Of a DNA stretch of 27,925 bases, positions 1-8,612 are shown one piece after another. The notes below the pieces were generated by a model. It did no database searches. It was not told the DNA's origin and was given only the letters and a program-made list of their open reading frames with translations. The DNA is from Chrysochromulina tobinii. Lineage: Eukaryota; Haptophyta; Prymnesiales; Chrysochromulinaceae. Location of the stretch: positions 1 to 27,925 of the forward strand of contig JWZX01003077.1 in assembly GCA_001275005.1 (NCBI GenBank), given 5' to 3'. The first letter of the stretch is position 1, and each line of letters opens with the position of its first letter. Made by a program: the position numbers and the translations under genes.

Positions 1-410
1 CGAGCGAGCGCCACTGACGCTGGGCTGACGACGACGCAGCCTGGGCAAGGAGGATGCCGACCTCCCTGGACCCCCCGCAAGCGGTGCTCCCAAAGACCAG
101 GCCGCGAACTGGAGGGAACGAAGCCAGGATATCGACTGCTGTCGGTGCCCCGACTGGGACGGCGGTCCCCGTCCGAACGTACCAGGCTGCTGTCCGGGCG
201 TCGAGCGCGGCAGCCGCTGCCTCGTACTCCGCACGAACGGAAGATGCCCTGTACTCAAGCGGCCCCCCACGGCTAGAGGCCACCGCGACCGTAGGCCAGT
301 AGCGACTCGGACAGAAGGAGATCCGTTTTACGTCGTACAGCATGCGACGACCATCGACCGTGAAGCAGTACCGGTATGAATACTGAGGGTTTTCCAAGTT
401 CCGACCCGGT

Positions 411-848
411 AAAAAGACACCGGGGGGAGCCGGGACCGGTATCCAACAGTACTGTACGGTACCATGAATCCAGACGAGAAGTGTGAACGTTACTGCCGTT
501 ACTCGTTACACGACAGTCGACACACGCGACAAGCAGGGCGACAGCCCAGTTTGTACAAGACTACAAGTGCTGCCCGCTCACAATACCGCACACTTGTACC
601 CGGCCGGTACAAGTGTGTGTTCGTCGCACCGCCAAGTAAAAGCACGTGCGTGGGTTGTTGGAGATAGGCATGTATACCGGACTACGCGACGACCGAAACC
701 GCGGCCGACTCAACAGCCGCAGGCCCGCAGCCCCCCCGCGGCCGACTGACGGGACAGGGTACCGGTACATTGTGTGCGTGTCCCGGCTCCCCCCGGTGTC
801 TTTTTACCGGTACATTGTACAGGTTCAAAAACACCGGGGGAGCCGGGA
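411..848. repeat. Three-copy inverted repeat; last two copies form a long hairpin
   Basis: A 27-base sequence occurs at 411-437, reverse-complemented at 781-808, and again in the first orientation at 822-848 with a few changes. It reads GGTAAAAAGACACC followed by GGGGGGAGCCGGG. The second and third copies are separated by only about 13 bases, so they can fold into a stem of about 27 base pairs just upstream of the gene at 955. The phrase CCGGTACATTGT is also repeated at about 761-772 and 807-818. It could be a MITE-like element or a hairpin in a 5' leader. Confidence 0.7.
589..617. repeat. Perfect 12-base-arm palindrome
   Basis: CACACTTGTACC at 589-600 is the exact reverse complement of GGTACAAGTGTG at 606-617, with a five-base spacer CGGCC. 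It lies about 350 bases upstream of the start at 955. It could be a dimeric protein-binding site or part of a decayed inverted-repeat element; no function is demonstrated. Confidence 0.6.
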
Positions 849-954
849 CATACACGGGGTTCACACGAACCTCACAACCCACGCCCACCAAAGTTATTTT
901 GACCGGAAGATTAAAACTGTGCACCTCCGTTCCCGCGAGATCGCGTCGGCGTCT

Positions 955-2223
955 ATGATGCGATTCCTCGTTGCATCCGTCGCGCTCATCGCCGTGGCTG
1001 ACGCGCTCACGTTGGCACCGGCACACTCCGTTTGCCGCGTATCTCCCACTGCTCGACGGGCTGAGGCAATCGTCGCGCAGTTTGGTCGCAAGCCACCACC
1101 ACCACCGCCACCGCAGCCGAAGAAGGGACTGTTCAGCTTCGGTGGCTCCAAAGCAACTGAGGATGTGAAGGCATCTAAGCCAGCAAAGACGGTCGCCAAG
1201 AAGGCAGCCCCCTCCCCCGCACCTCCCAAACCGGTCGTCAAGAAGGAAGCAGCCGCGCCTGCGCCACCCAAGCCCGCGTTCCAGAATCCGTTTGCTAAGG
1301 CTGCACCACCACCTCCTGCGCCACCGCCACCTACTCCTCCTGCATTCACGAATCCGTTCGCCGCTAAGGCTGCGCCGCCGCCGGCCAAACCCCCTCCGCC
1401 CGCCACGCCAGCGTTCACGAACCAATTTGCAAAGGCAGCGGCGGCGCCATCACCTCCGTCGCCCACCTTCTCCAATCCGTTTGACTCGCCCGCCTTCTCC
1501 AATCCATTTGCGTCCAAGCCGGCGGGGGCTGCTTCACCCCCAAAGCGCGCCTCGCCTCCGCCACCGCCTCCCCCTTTGGGTGGCTTCACATTGCCCTCCT
1601 TGCCCGACCTCTCGAACGACCAGGAGACCGTGCAGGAGACTCCGGACTTCGACGACGATGAGCCAATCGATTTCGGCGCACCAACGTCGGCGTCGCCGGG
1701 CAATAGCCTGTTCGGTGCTGGCCTTGCGGGTGCCGCCATTGGAGGCGTGCTCGCGGACGTTGCAGTCACGAGCGCCGGCGTCGGACTGAGTGGCGAGCTG
1801 CTGACAGATGCGGCGCTTGCGGGCGCCATCTTCATTGGTGGGCTTGGAGCATACGCAGCGACTCGTCCGGACGAAGCTGGCGAGGCGGCACGGTTCGTAG
1901 GTGGTGCAGTGTCCGACACGACGTCGGCGTATGCTGAGCTCGCCGCGTTGAATGCGGAGCTCGCCCTGCTCGAGCAGCAACAAAAGGCTCTTAAGGCTTT
2001 GGACTCGGTCGCGTTGAAGGTGCAGGCTCTGCCCGGCGAGGTGGTCGAGGGTGTGACGACCACGGTTACGGAGACGGTCGAGACGGTCAAAGCGGCGCCC
2101 CAAAAGGTGACTGAGACCATCTCGAACCGCGTCAGGAACACGATCTCGAGCATTCAGTCGGAAGCGCAGGCGCAGCTCGACGCCGCGAAAAGAGAGGTCG
2201 ACAAACTGAAGGGCGGCTCATAG
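955..2223 (+). CDS. Signal-bearing Pro/Ala-rich protein with NPF repeats, probably plastid-targeted
   Basis: I chose the start MMRFLVAS at 955 although the frame is open further upstream, because it begins a clear signal peptide (hydrophobic residues about 3-18, ending ADA|LTLAP). A basic Ser/Arg stretch follows, as in two-part presequences for secondary plastids. Residues about 45-210 are Pro/Ala/Lys-rich and contain five F-x-N-(P/Q)-F-(A/D) repeats between about residues 109 and 190. NPF is the classic ligand of EH domains, but that role is only inferred. Then come an acidic patch, two hydrophobic Gly/Ala segments (about 255-280 and 282-303) that could enter a membrane, and an amphipathic, apolipoprotein-like C-terminal helix with many ETV/VTE turns. 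It is 422 residues with no intron. I do not recognise the family; a thylakoid or envelope structural protein, or a secreted protein, are both possible. Confidence 0.75.
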   Translation: MMRFLVASVALIAVADALTLAPAHSVCRVSPTARRAEAIVAQFGRKPPPPPPPQPKKGLFSFGGSKATEDVKASKPAKTVAKKAAPSPAPPKPVVKKEAAAPAPPKPAFQNPFAKAAPPPPAPPPPTPPAFTNPFAAKAAPPPAKPPPPATPAFTNQFAKAAAAPSPPSPTFSNPFDSPAFSNPFASKPAGAASPPKRASPPPPPPPLGGFTLPSLPDLSNDQETVQETPDFDDDEPIDFGAPTSASPGNSLFGAGLAGAAIGGVLADVAVTSAGVGLSGELLTDAALAGAIFIGGLGAYAATRPDEAGEAARFVGGAVSDTTSAYAELAALNAELALLEQQQKALKALDSVALKVQALPGEVVEGVTTTVTETVETVKAAPQKVTETISNRVRNTISSIQSEAQAQLDAAKREVDKLKGGS

Positions 2224-2986
2224 CCGTTTTGAGGCAATCCCATCGCATCCGACGGTTAAGTCACAGAAGGCCTCGCCCTGCGCAAGCTTACATAGGCGGC
2301 GAGAGCGGGCGCCCTGGGCTGGCCTAAGATATCTGAGAATAGTCGAGAGACCCCACACGAAGCGACAGACCAGTGACCACACACACTCGCGCACACCCGA
2401 GTAACCGACTTCCCGCGACGACTAAAAAACGAGAGAACGTAAAAATGTCGAATCGTTTCGTTTAAACGACGCGACCGAGCACCGACGCACCGCGACCCGC
2501 ACCCGGGCACTGGGTCCGCCGACCGGCGAGGACGTGCCGTGCCGACACCGGCATCGTCGCATTTTTATTGCGCGCCGTTGGCGTTGTCGAGTTCGGTGCC
2601 GGCTGGTGCGCCGAGCGCACTCGCCCCCGGCGTCAATGACAGCCCCAGCGATCCGTTCCAAATAAATATAAAATGACGCGTAACATTTACCGCTCACGAG
2701 TGTGGCGGTCGCACGACGGCCCAAGGGAGGTCGTGCCAGTGGTTTCGTGTGAACTCGGCACCACTCGCCCGAGCGTGCAGCTAACCAGCAATCCTGCAAA
2801 ATCCTGCAATGCGCTTCCTCAGCGGCGGGTCTGGCACCTCGGTAGGGCGTGCGCCATTCGGCCTCGTCGCTTCATCTCGCATCGCAATGCGGCGCGTCCT
2901 TTCCAACCGCGCGCGCCTGAGTGTGGGGAGCAGCTCAGGTCACCAAGCAACCACGCATTCGCTTTCAACCAAAGCGAGCCCGCGGC
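2224..2986. other. Convergent 3' untranslated region between the NPF gene and selenoprotein O
   Basis: Both flanking genes end here. An AT-rich island at about 2659-2674 (AATAAATATAAAAT) is a candidate region for 3' end formation on either strand. If selenoprotein O really inserts selenocysteine, its SECIS element should lie on the minus strand within this stretch. The best hairpin near the stop on that strand, at 2916-2944, has GGTGA, a 6-base stem and a CCCC loop, but lacks the matching GA on the 3' side, so I could not identify a canonical SECIS by eye. Confidence 0.5.
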
Positions 2987-5105
2987 TTAAGAAGATCAGC
3001 TCATGAACTCCACCCCGAGACGTTTACGCGCCCACTGCGGCGTCTTTTGGGCCCAGCGCTCATCCACCTGCATGCAATGAGGGTTGCAATCAGCGGCAAT
3101 CAGCGGCAATCAGCGGCAATCAGTTTGGGCCCAGCGCTCATCCACCTGCACCCCCTGATCCTCATACGGCCGGAGCAGCACCGCATGCAGCTCGCGCACG
3201 ACGGAGTAATCTCCCTTCGCCGCCGCCTCGTAAGCCTCCAGCGCCATCGAATTGCGCAAAATGTACTTTGGGTTCGCCTGTCTCATCTCGGCCTGGCGCT
3301 CCTCGGTGGGTCGTCCATCGGCGGCCACACGGGCTGTGTACCGGCGCAGCCACGCGCGCCACGCGTCGCGGTGCTCCGACGGCCATTGCTCGAGCGGCTG
3401 GAGCGCACCTGCATGCAATGAGGGTGCCAATCATCGGCAATCAGCGGCAATCAGTGGCACTCGGTGGCAATCAGAGGCCATGTTCGAGCGGCTGGAGCGC
3501 ACTGGCCCCAACGGCGCTCTCGCGCAGCGCCGTCTCGGCAGCATCGCCGGAGGCGGCCGCGCCGGCGGAAGGAGAGAGACGAGCGGCCGCCGCCTCCGCG
3601 GACGCCGTGCCGAGCGCGCGGAAGAAGAGGGTAAAGTCCATTCCCGCCTCTCCCGTGCTCCTGCCCATGAGCTGCGTCAGCTCTGTGAACAGCGCATCTG
3701 CCTCGTCATCCCATTTGGAAAGCCCGAGCTTCGCACGACAGTTCTCATCGTGCCGTGCATTGAACGTGTCCACGAAGGTGCCCGAGACGGCGCCTCGCAC
3801 CCTTTCGGAGAGAGCGTTGATGTCCTTCTCGCTCCGGCCCTCCGCCTTGGCCCCCTGCTCCACGAGCGCGAGGAAGGCTTGCGCGAGGCCGACGAGGTTC
3901 GTTGCCAGTGCCTGCGGCTGCTTCGCGAAGGAGTACGGCAGGCCGCCCCCCACCCATGGGTTGTACAGCAGGTTAAAACGCTCCATGAACGCAAACGGTC
4001 CGTAGTCTAGCGTCACGCCACCGAGCGCGCTGTTGTCCGAGTTGAGATTGCCCTGGCAGTAGCCCACACGAAGCCACTCGGCCACCAGGCTCGCCTGGCG
4101 CGCGGCGACCTCGTCGAACATGCGCACGAACAGCTCGGAGCGCGGCTCGGTCGGGTGCTGGACGAGCAAGTGTGAAAACTCGCGCTCGAGGCAGTGCTCA
4201 GCAAGCTCACGAAGCAGCGCCATCTCGTCTCGTTGGAAAAAGAGCTCCATCTGCCCGAATCTCAGAAAGCTCTTGGCGACCCGCGTGCCCACGGCACCCG
4301 CCTCCATCATGGCGCGCTCCATCCCGTTGTCGTCGTACCATGACCGGCGCACCTGCATGCAATGAGGGAAGCCATCAGTGGCCATCAGAGGCCATCAGAG
4401 GCCGTTGTCGTCGTACGACGAGCGGCGCACCTTCTCACCCGTGGCGACGACGCAGAGGGCGCGCGTCGTCGGGATCCCAAGCGCCGCCATCGCCTCGGAC
4501 GCCAGGAACTCGCGCACACACGAGCGAAGCACCGCGCGCCCGTCGAAGCGTCGACTGAAGGGCGTTACGCCCGCGCCTTTGAGCTGCACCTCGAGGCCAT
4601 TCTTGAGCTGGCCGATGCTGATCGCGCGCCCGTCGCCGCGCTGGCCGCCGTACGAGCCTGCAAAGGACGCGCCATATGCAGTCGCCCAGCACTCGACGTT
4701 CTCGGCGGGTGCGCCACCAAACGTCTTGAGGAAGGCATCGGACTCGCATTCGTCGGCACTCAGGCCGAGCGACGCGGCGACCTCGGCCGAATGGATGATG
4801 AGGGTCGGCTCGCTCGCGTTAACGGTCGGGCGCACGCTGACGTAGTGCGCGCCAGTGACCTCTCGTGACTCCCACCACGGTATCGACGACCCATCCTTGC
4901 GCAGGTCGCGTAACAAGGTATTGTCGGTGGCCGCGGCCCAGTTGTCGAGCGTGCCGGCCGACGAGGCGACGAGGGTGGGCACGCTTCGACGTGCGCCGGA
5001 GAGGATGGGCACGCTCCGTCGCGTGACGAGCGCTGCGATTGGCCAGAGCGACGATATCCCACGAGATGCGGGCACGAGGCGCTGGGCCGTCCGCATATTT
5101 GCCAC
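2987..5105 (-). CDS. SELENOO: Selenoprotein O (YdiU/SelO family protein AMPylase), four exons, C-terminal UGA read as Sec
   Basis: Exons on the minus strand are 5105-4431, 4352-3503, 3408-3146 and 3067-2987, giving 622 residues if UGA at 2996-2998 is read through. SelO is a pseudokinase-fold enzyme that transfers AMP to proteins and is mitochondrial in eukaryotes; the Arg/Ser-rich N-terminus fits a mitochondrial presequence. Family signatures are unmistakable: GDGRAISIGQ, EVQLKGAGVTPFSRR with the nucleotide-binding Lys (about residue 176), DGRAVLRSCVREFLASEAM, GIPTTRAL, and the metal-binding stretch NSDNSALGGVTLDYGPFAF (about 325-345). The C-terminus reads PQWARKRLGVEFMS, then UGA, Ser, Ser, stop; relatives end in W...L.(I/V)SCSS, so the UGA replaces the conserved Cys. 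All three introns are of the duplicated-flank type. The gene is divergent from CSN1. The alternative, that UGA is simply the stop, costs only three residues. Family identity is certain; Sec is very likely. Confidence 0.93.
2996..2998 (-). other. SELENOO: Probable selenocysteine codon (UGA)
   Basis: Read on the minus strand, the codons are AGC TGA TCT TCT TAA, that is Ser-UGA-Ser-Ser-stop. The family ends in Ser-Cys-Ser-Ser in Cys homologues and Cys-Sec-Ser-Ser in mammalian SelO. The UGA sits exactly at the Cys/Sec column and the true stop follows after two serine codons, which is unlikely by chance. A SECIS element was not recognised by eye. Confidence 0.8.
3068..3145 (-). other. SelO intron 3, introner-like, 78 nt
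   Basis: The minus strand reads GTGGATGAGCG at the 5' splice site and CATTGCATGCAG at the 3' site. A perfect 27-base repeat lies at 3046-3072 and 3124-3150, offset by exactly the intron length, so the intron begins with a copy of the next exon. The core holds four CTGATTGC-type repeats. Splicing restores the frame ...VQ|VDERWAQKTPQW. Confidence 0.88.
3409..3502 (-). other. SelO intron 2, introner-like, 94 nt
   Basis: The intron starts GTGCGCTCC and ends CATTGCATGCAG. A perfect 19-base repeat lies at 3390-3408 and 3484-3502, offset by 94, the intron length. The length is not a multiple of three, and removal is needed to join the two reading frames (...GA|SALQPLEQWPSE). Confidence 0.9.
4353..4430 (-). 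other. SelO intron 1, introner-like, 78 nt
   Basis: The intron starts GTGCGCCGC and ends CATTGCATGCAG. The flanks at 4324-4353 and 4402-4431 match at all but about three positions, offset by 78. The exon copy inside the intron runs into an in-frame UGA supplied by the first core repeat (CCTCTGATGG), so retention would truncate the protein. Splicing gives TGEK|VRRSWYDDNG. Confidence 0.9.
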
Positions 5106-5262
5106 GGAAGCAGATGACGAAGCCGCCTTGAGCGTTCACCTGCGCTCACGGTGATTGGGTACTAGAGTGTCGAAATAAGACCTTTAAACTTCTCTCGCTG
5201 GCGTGTTTGCTTTCCTGTGTGAAAGATGGTGCTTCCTCGGTCTGCCTGAGCGCTCGCCGAGC
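5106..5262. promoter_or_regulatory. Shared divergent promoter, SelO / CSN1
   Basis: Only 157 bases separate the start codons of SelO (minus) and CSN1 (plus), so both promoters and 5' leaders must lie here or overlap the coding starts. An inverted CCAAT box (GATTGG at 5153-5158) is present. No TATA box is obvious. Confidence 0.5.
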
Positions 5263-6636
5263 ATGGCTGAGCCCATGCAGACAGGAACGGAGGCGGCGTC
5301 ACCATCGCCTTCGACCCTTGATCTGGAGACATACCTGGCCAGCTACACGGGCGTCACGCGCATCCGGCGCCTCGCCTACATCGCACAGGCGTCTGCACCT
5401 CACCGCATGGACGCGCTGCGCATGGCGGTAGCAGAAGTGAAACGCTCGACGAACACTGCGCTCTTCCAGGAGCTCGTCCAGATCTCGGAGTCGCTCTGCG
5501 CCGACGATAGCGTCGTGCCGCGCGACTCCGCGTGGGTCGAGCAGGTCGACCGCAAGGCGGCGCAGAGGCTCGAGAAGCTCGAGTCGGACCTCAACCAGCA
5601 CAAGACGAGCCTCGTCAAGGAGAGCATCCGCTTCGGGCACAATGAGCTGGGCGACTTTTACTACGAGCGCGGCGAGTTCAACACGGCGCTCAAGTGCTAC
5701 GTGCGCACGCGCGACTACTGCACGACGTCCAAGCACATCATCGCCATGTGTGTCAACGTTGTGCGCGCGTCGATCGCGATGGGAAACTTCACGCACGTGG
5801 CCAACTACGTCACCAAGGCCGAGTCGACGCCCGACTCGGTCTCGGATGCCGCACTCGCCTCGCAGCTGCGCCTCGCGTCGGGCCTCTCGTGTCTCGAGGG
5901 CAAGAAGTACAAACAGGCCGCGCGCAAATTCCTCGAGATCTCCGCGGATCACGCGCCGAGCTACGCTGAGATCGCGTCGGCGCAAGACGTGGCGCTGTAC
6001 GGCGGGCTGTGCGCGCTCGCCTCCTTCGACCGCGCCGACCTCCGCACCAAGCTCATCGACGCGGCGGGCTTTCGCGCCTTTCTAGAGCTCTGCCCACAGG
6101 TGCGCGAGGCTTTGCACGACTTTTTCCACAGCCGGTACGCCTCGTGCCTGGCGCTGCTCGACAAGCTGAAGCCCGATCTGCTGCTGGACCTGCACCTGCA
6201 CGATCACGTCGAGCAGCTCTACACCGACATTCGCTCCAAGGCCCTCGTCCAGTACTTTTCGCCCTTTGTGACCGTCGACATGCGGCTGATGGCTAGCGCG
6301 TTCAACGTTGGCGTGGAAGGCCTCGAACAGGAGCTCGCCAAGCTGATCATGGCGGGCCAGATCAAGGCGCGCATCGACAGCCAGGCCAAGGTGCTGCACA
6401 AGCGCGCCTCCGACCAGCGCACCGCCACCTTCTCCACCGCCATCAAGATGGGCGAAGAGTACACGCGTGACATGCGCGCGCTCCTGCTCCGGATCAACCT
6501 GATGCGCGCCGACTTTATCGTCAAGGGCTCGGGCGACGCGGCGGGCCTCGGGCCGAGCAAGTCGAGCCGGCAGGAGTCCCGGCCCCGCCCGGCCCTCGGC
6601 GAGCCCCTCTCGTACGGCGCGGAGGTCGGCTTGTGA
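5263..6636 (+). CDS. CSN1: COP9 signalosome complex subunit 1 (CSN1/GPS1)
   Basis: CSN1 is the largest PCI-domain subunit of the COP9 signalosome, the nuclear/cytosolic isopeptidase that removes NEDD8 from cullin-RING ubiquitin ligases. The 457 residues are close to the usual length (about 440-490). The start MAEPMQTG at 5263 is preferred over an in-frame Met at 5203 because the family motif begins soon after: LDLETYLASYTGVTRIRRLAYIA. Next come helical-repeat signatures (RLEKLESDLNQHKTSLVKES, GHNELGDFYYERGEFNTALK, CYVRTRDYCTTSKHI), then the winged-helix PCI domain (about residues 310-390, SPFVTVDMRLMASAF to KLIMAGQIKARIDS). The C-terminal tail is short and basic. There is no intron, unlike several neighbours. 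Identification is confident. Confidence 0.95.
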   Translation: MAEPMQTGTEAASPSPSTLDLETYLASYTGVTRIRRLAYIAQASAPHRMDALRMAVAEVKRSTNTALFQELVQISESLCADDSVVPRDSAWVEQVDRKAAQRLEKLESDLNQHKTSLVKESIRFGHNELGDFYYERGEFNTALKCYVRTRDYCTTSKHIIAMCVNVVRASIAMGNFTHVANYVTKAESTPDSVSDAALASQLRLASGLSCLEGKKYKQAARKFLEISADHAPSYAEIASAQDVALYGGLCALASFDRADLRTKLIDAAGFRAFLELCPQVREALHDFFHSRYASCLALLDKLKPDLLLDLHLHDHVEQLYTDIRSKALVQYFSPFVTVDMRLMASAFNVGVEGLEQELAKLIMAGQIKARIDSQAKVLHKRASDQRTATFSTAIKMGEEYTRDMRALLLRINLMRADFIVKGSGDAAGLGPSKSSRQESRPRPALGEPLSYGAEVGL

Positions 6637-6974
6637 GGTGCCGCGCGACACACGCCACACAGGCCGCACCGCCAGGGACACCACCCGTCACCACCCTGCT
6701 CGCCCCGTTCCCGAATCTTGTACGGTACTTGACACTCGTAACGCCTCGTGCACCCCTAATCTCGGGTCGTGTGGTGCATGAATCATGTGTGCGTATTTAT
6801 AATTGAGACTGCCTGCGGCTGCGCGACAGATAAATAACGGACCGCAAATACGATCCGAACCGCAACGTGTCGGGGCAGGAGTGCAGCAGTGGCACTGGCC
6901 CAGCACGGGGCTCGCGTTACTTCGCTTTGACACTCAAATTGCCGGCGCTCGCCGTGCGGACGGCCAGACGCAGC
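6637..6974. other. Convergent 3' untranslated region, CSN1 / kinase
   Basis: This is a 338-base stretch between two stop codons. It contains an AT-rich patch at about 6788-6803 (GTGCGTATTTATAATTG) that may serve 3' end formation. No gene or RNA is recognisable. Confidence 0.5.
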
Positions 6975-8405
6975 TCAAAGATTATGGGCCCGGCGATTAT
7001 TCATGGCATGCGACCATCCCATAGGTGCCTTGTAGCTTCGCATGGCCATTCGCTGGAAGGAGCGTTGCAGGACGGCCGCGGCCACGTGCTCCTCCGTGCC
7101 ACGCGCCACAATGGGCACCGCCGTAGGCGCAGCAACCTTCCAGTGGTCACCCACGCGCTCGACTTTCGGTGCGGGCTGTGCGGCGAGGGGCGGCGCGGGC
7201 TGCCGACGAGGGCTTGCGGCGAGAGAAGGCGGCGGCGGCCGCCGATTCAACAGATTCGAAAAGGAGCCACTCAACCTCTTCGCCGCAGCCAGCAGAGTCG
7301 GTGGGCGCGGTGCCAGAGGCGTGGCGGGTGCCGGTACTGAAGGTACTGTACCGGGAGGCGAGGGGCGCTGCGGGCTTGCGGATAGTGAGGGCGGCAAGGT
7401 TCGTGTGCCATCTGGTCGCTGTATGGCATAGACCTCCGGCCCCAACCCCTTGTACAGATGCTGGACCGTCTCCTGCAGAAAGGGCTTGTCGAGCACCTCC
7501 TTAAACGTAGGCCGCCCCTCGGCCGCCTTGCAAACAAGCGAGCCGATGAGTTCACACAGAGTGAAAGAGTAGTGTGATCGGAGCGACTGCAAATCGAGAG
7601 TGGCGTTGCAGATGGTACGCACGAGTCCCATGATGCCGGTCTTGCCCGCCTGGTCCACCCACGGCGGCCGCAGCGCACAGACGTGGTACATGGTGCATCC
7701 AAACGACCATGCGTCCGCTGCGCGGTCATAGGGCTTCGATTGGCACAGCTCCGGCGCCATGTACACGGGTGATCCACAACGCGTACTGGCCTGCGCATGG
7801 GAGGCTGCGAGGCTCTTGCTGATACCAAAGTCTCCAATCTTGGCGTCGCCATTCTTCGTCAGCAAGATATTGGGCGGCTTGATGTCTCGGTGTAGCAGGT
7901 GCAACGAGTGGTGGCAGTAAGCGAGAGCATCGGAACACTGCACAATCAGCTTGAGCACATCCGCCTCGCCGAAGCGCGGCGCGCTGGCCGGCTGGAGCCC
8001 TCTGCCGGCCCTCGCCATGCGTTCAATCTTGGTGAGCAGGTCACCGCCGTCTACATACTCCATGATGATGAAAAGTGTCTGCGTGGGGCCGTCCATGACT
8101 GACCCGCGGTACGAAACCAGAAAGGGGTGGTGAAGCTGGCGCAGCACATCAACCTCAGCACACGCCGACTTGAGCTTCGAGGGATCGAGACCACGCAGCG
8201 CCACTTCTTTCATGACGCACTCGCTCCCGGTCGGCTTGTGAAATGCGAGGTAGACCGTGCCAAAGGCACCCTTGCCGAGCTGCTGCCCCTTGCTGAAGCT
8301 CGAGAGTGCAGCAGGAAGCGGCGGAGCGTCACGCGACGAATGGACTGGCGTTATAATCTTTGCATGCCGCGACACGTTAGGCCCCGGCCCCGCCACGAAC
8401 TCCAT
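6975..8405 (-). CDS. NEK-like serine/threonine protein kinase
   Basis: The protein has 476 residues in a single exon. The kinase domain spans about 35-305 with every catalytic element visible: Gly loop GKGAFGTVYLAF, VMK lysine, alpha-C Glu (CAEVDVLRQLHHPF), hinge IIMEYVDGGDL, catalytic loop HRDIKPPNILL, DFG in KIGDFGISKSL, and activation-segment end GSPVYMAPELC. The overall pattern (Q-LGKGAFG, YVDGGDL, HRDIKP-NI, GSP-YMAPE) is that of the NIMA-related family, whose members act in mitosis and in cilium length control. HRDIKPPN has Pro where NEKs usually have Gln. The tail is Pro/Ala/Arg-rich and ends with an IQ-like helix (AAVLQRSFQRMAMR, about 440-455) that might bind calmodulin. Assignment to a NEK subfamily is not possible from sequence alone. 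Confidence 0.9.
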   Translation of the reverse strand: MEFVAGPGPNVSRHAKIITPVHSSRDAPPLPAALSSFSKGQQLGKGAFGTVYLAFHKPTGSECVMKEVALRGLDPSKLKSACAEVDVLRQLHHPFLVSYRGSVMDGPTQTLFIIMEYVDGGDLLTKIERMARAGRGLQPASAPRFGEADVLKLIVQCSDALAYCHHSLHLLHRDIKPPNILLTKNGDAKIGDFGISKSLAASHAQASTRCGSPVYMAPELCQSKPYDRAADAWSFGCTMYHVCALRPPWVDQAGKTGIMGLVRTICNATLDLQSLRSHYSFTLCELIGSLVCKAAEGRPTFKEVLDKPFLQETVQHLYKGLGPEVYAIQRPDGTRTLPPSLSASPQRPSPPGTVPSVPAPATPLAPRPPTLLAAAKRLSGSFSNLLNRRPPPPSLAASPRRQPAPPLAAQPAPKVERVGDHWKVAAPTAVPIVARGTEEHVAAAVLQRSFQRMAMRSYKAPMGWSHAMNNRRAHNL

Positions 8406-8612
8406 AGCGCCCTTGTCGAACGCAAAGCGTTCGAGAGAGGAGAGTTCGTGGTCGAAAAAGTTTGTCGTTCCGGGTTTCCTAAATTTGGTGACTTCACAGT
8501 CAGTTTCGTCGCGGTCCCCCAGCGCGCGCTCACCACGGAGTGCGACTCAAATGGCGACTTCTCGTGACTTCGAGGACCAGTCCATCCCGCCACCTCAGTT
8601 TCCCCTCGGAGC

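Larger units (their letters stand above)
1..954. other. Non-coding stretch upstream of the NPF-repeat gene
   Basis: I see no convincing gene here. Short open frames exist on both strands, but none shows a domain, compositional support or a partner frame. The stretch is rich in small palindromes built on GGTACC, ACCGGT and GTAC, and in a 27-base inverted repeat listed separately. The last 150 bases are presumably the promoter and 5' leader of the gene starting at 955. The left edge could hold the tail of a gene outside the window; nothing in the sequence proves it. Confidence 0.5.

Noticed and set aside
54..302. 82-codon plus-strand open frame near the left edge
   Set aside because: No recognisable domain, average composition for GC-rich DNA, and no partner frame or splice site that would extend it.
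894..2153. 419-codon antisense open frame opposite the NPF-repeat gene
   Set aside because: It mirrors the Pro/Ala-rich sense frame (poly-Gly runs opposite poly-Pro); such shadows are expected at high GC. The sense strand has a signal peptide and ordered repeats.
2916..2944. Hairpin on the minus strand as the SelO SECIS element
   Set aside because: It has GGTGA and a C-rich loop (CC replaces AA in some SECIS elements), but the stem is only six pairs and the required GA on the 3' side of the quartet is missing.
2809..3006. 65-codon plus-strand frame resembling a mitochondrial presequence
   Set aside because: Arg/Ser-rich and free of acidic residues, but it ends without a mature domain and overlaps the 3' end of SelO antisense.
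3252..4010. Two long plus-strand frames of about 250 codons
   Set aside because: They lie antisense to SelO exons and cross two well-supported introns; the translation is Arg/Ala-rich without motifs.
6788..6803. TATTTATAATTG as a TATA box
   Set aside because: It lies between two convergent genes with no start codon of a supported gene downstream on either strand, so a 3' end signal is more likely.
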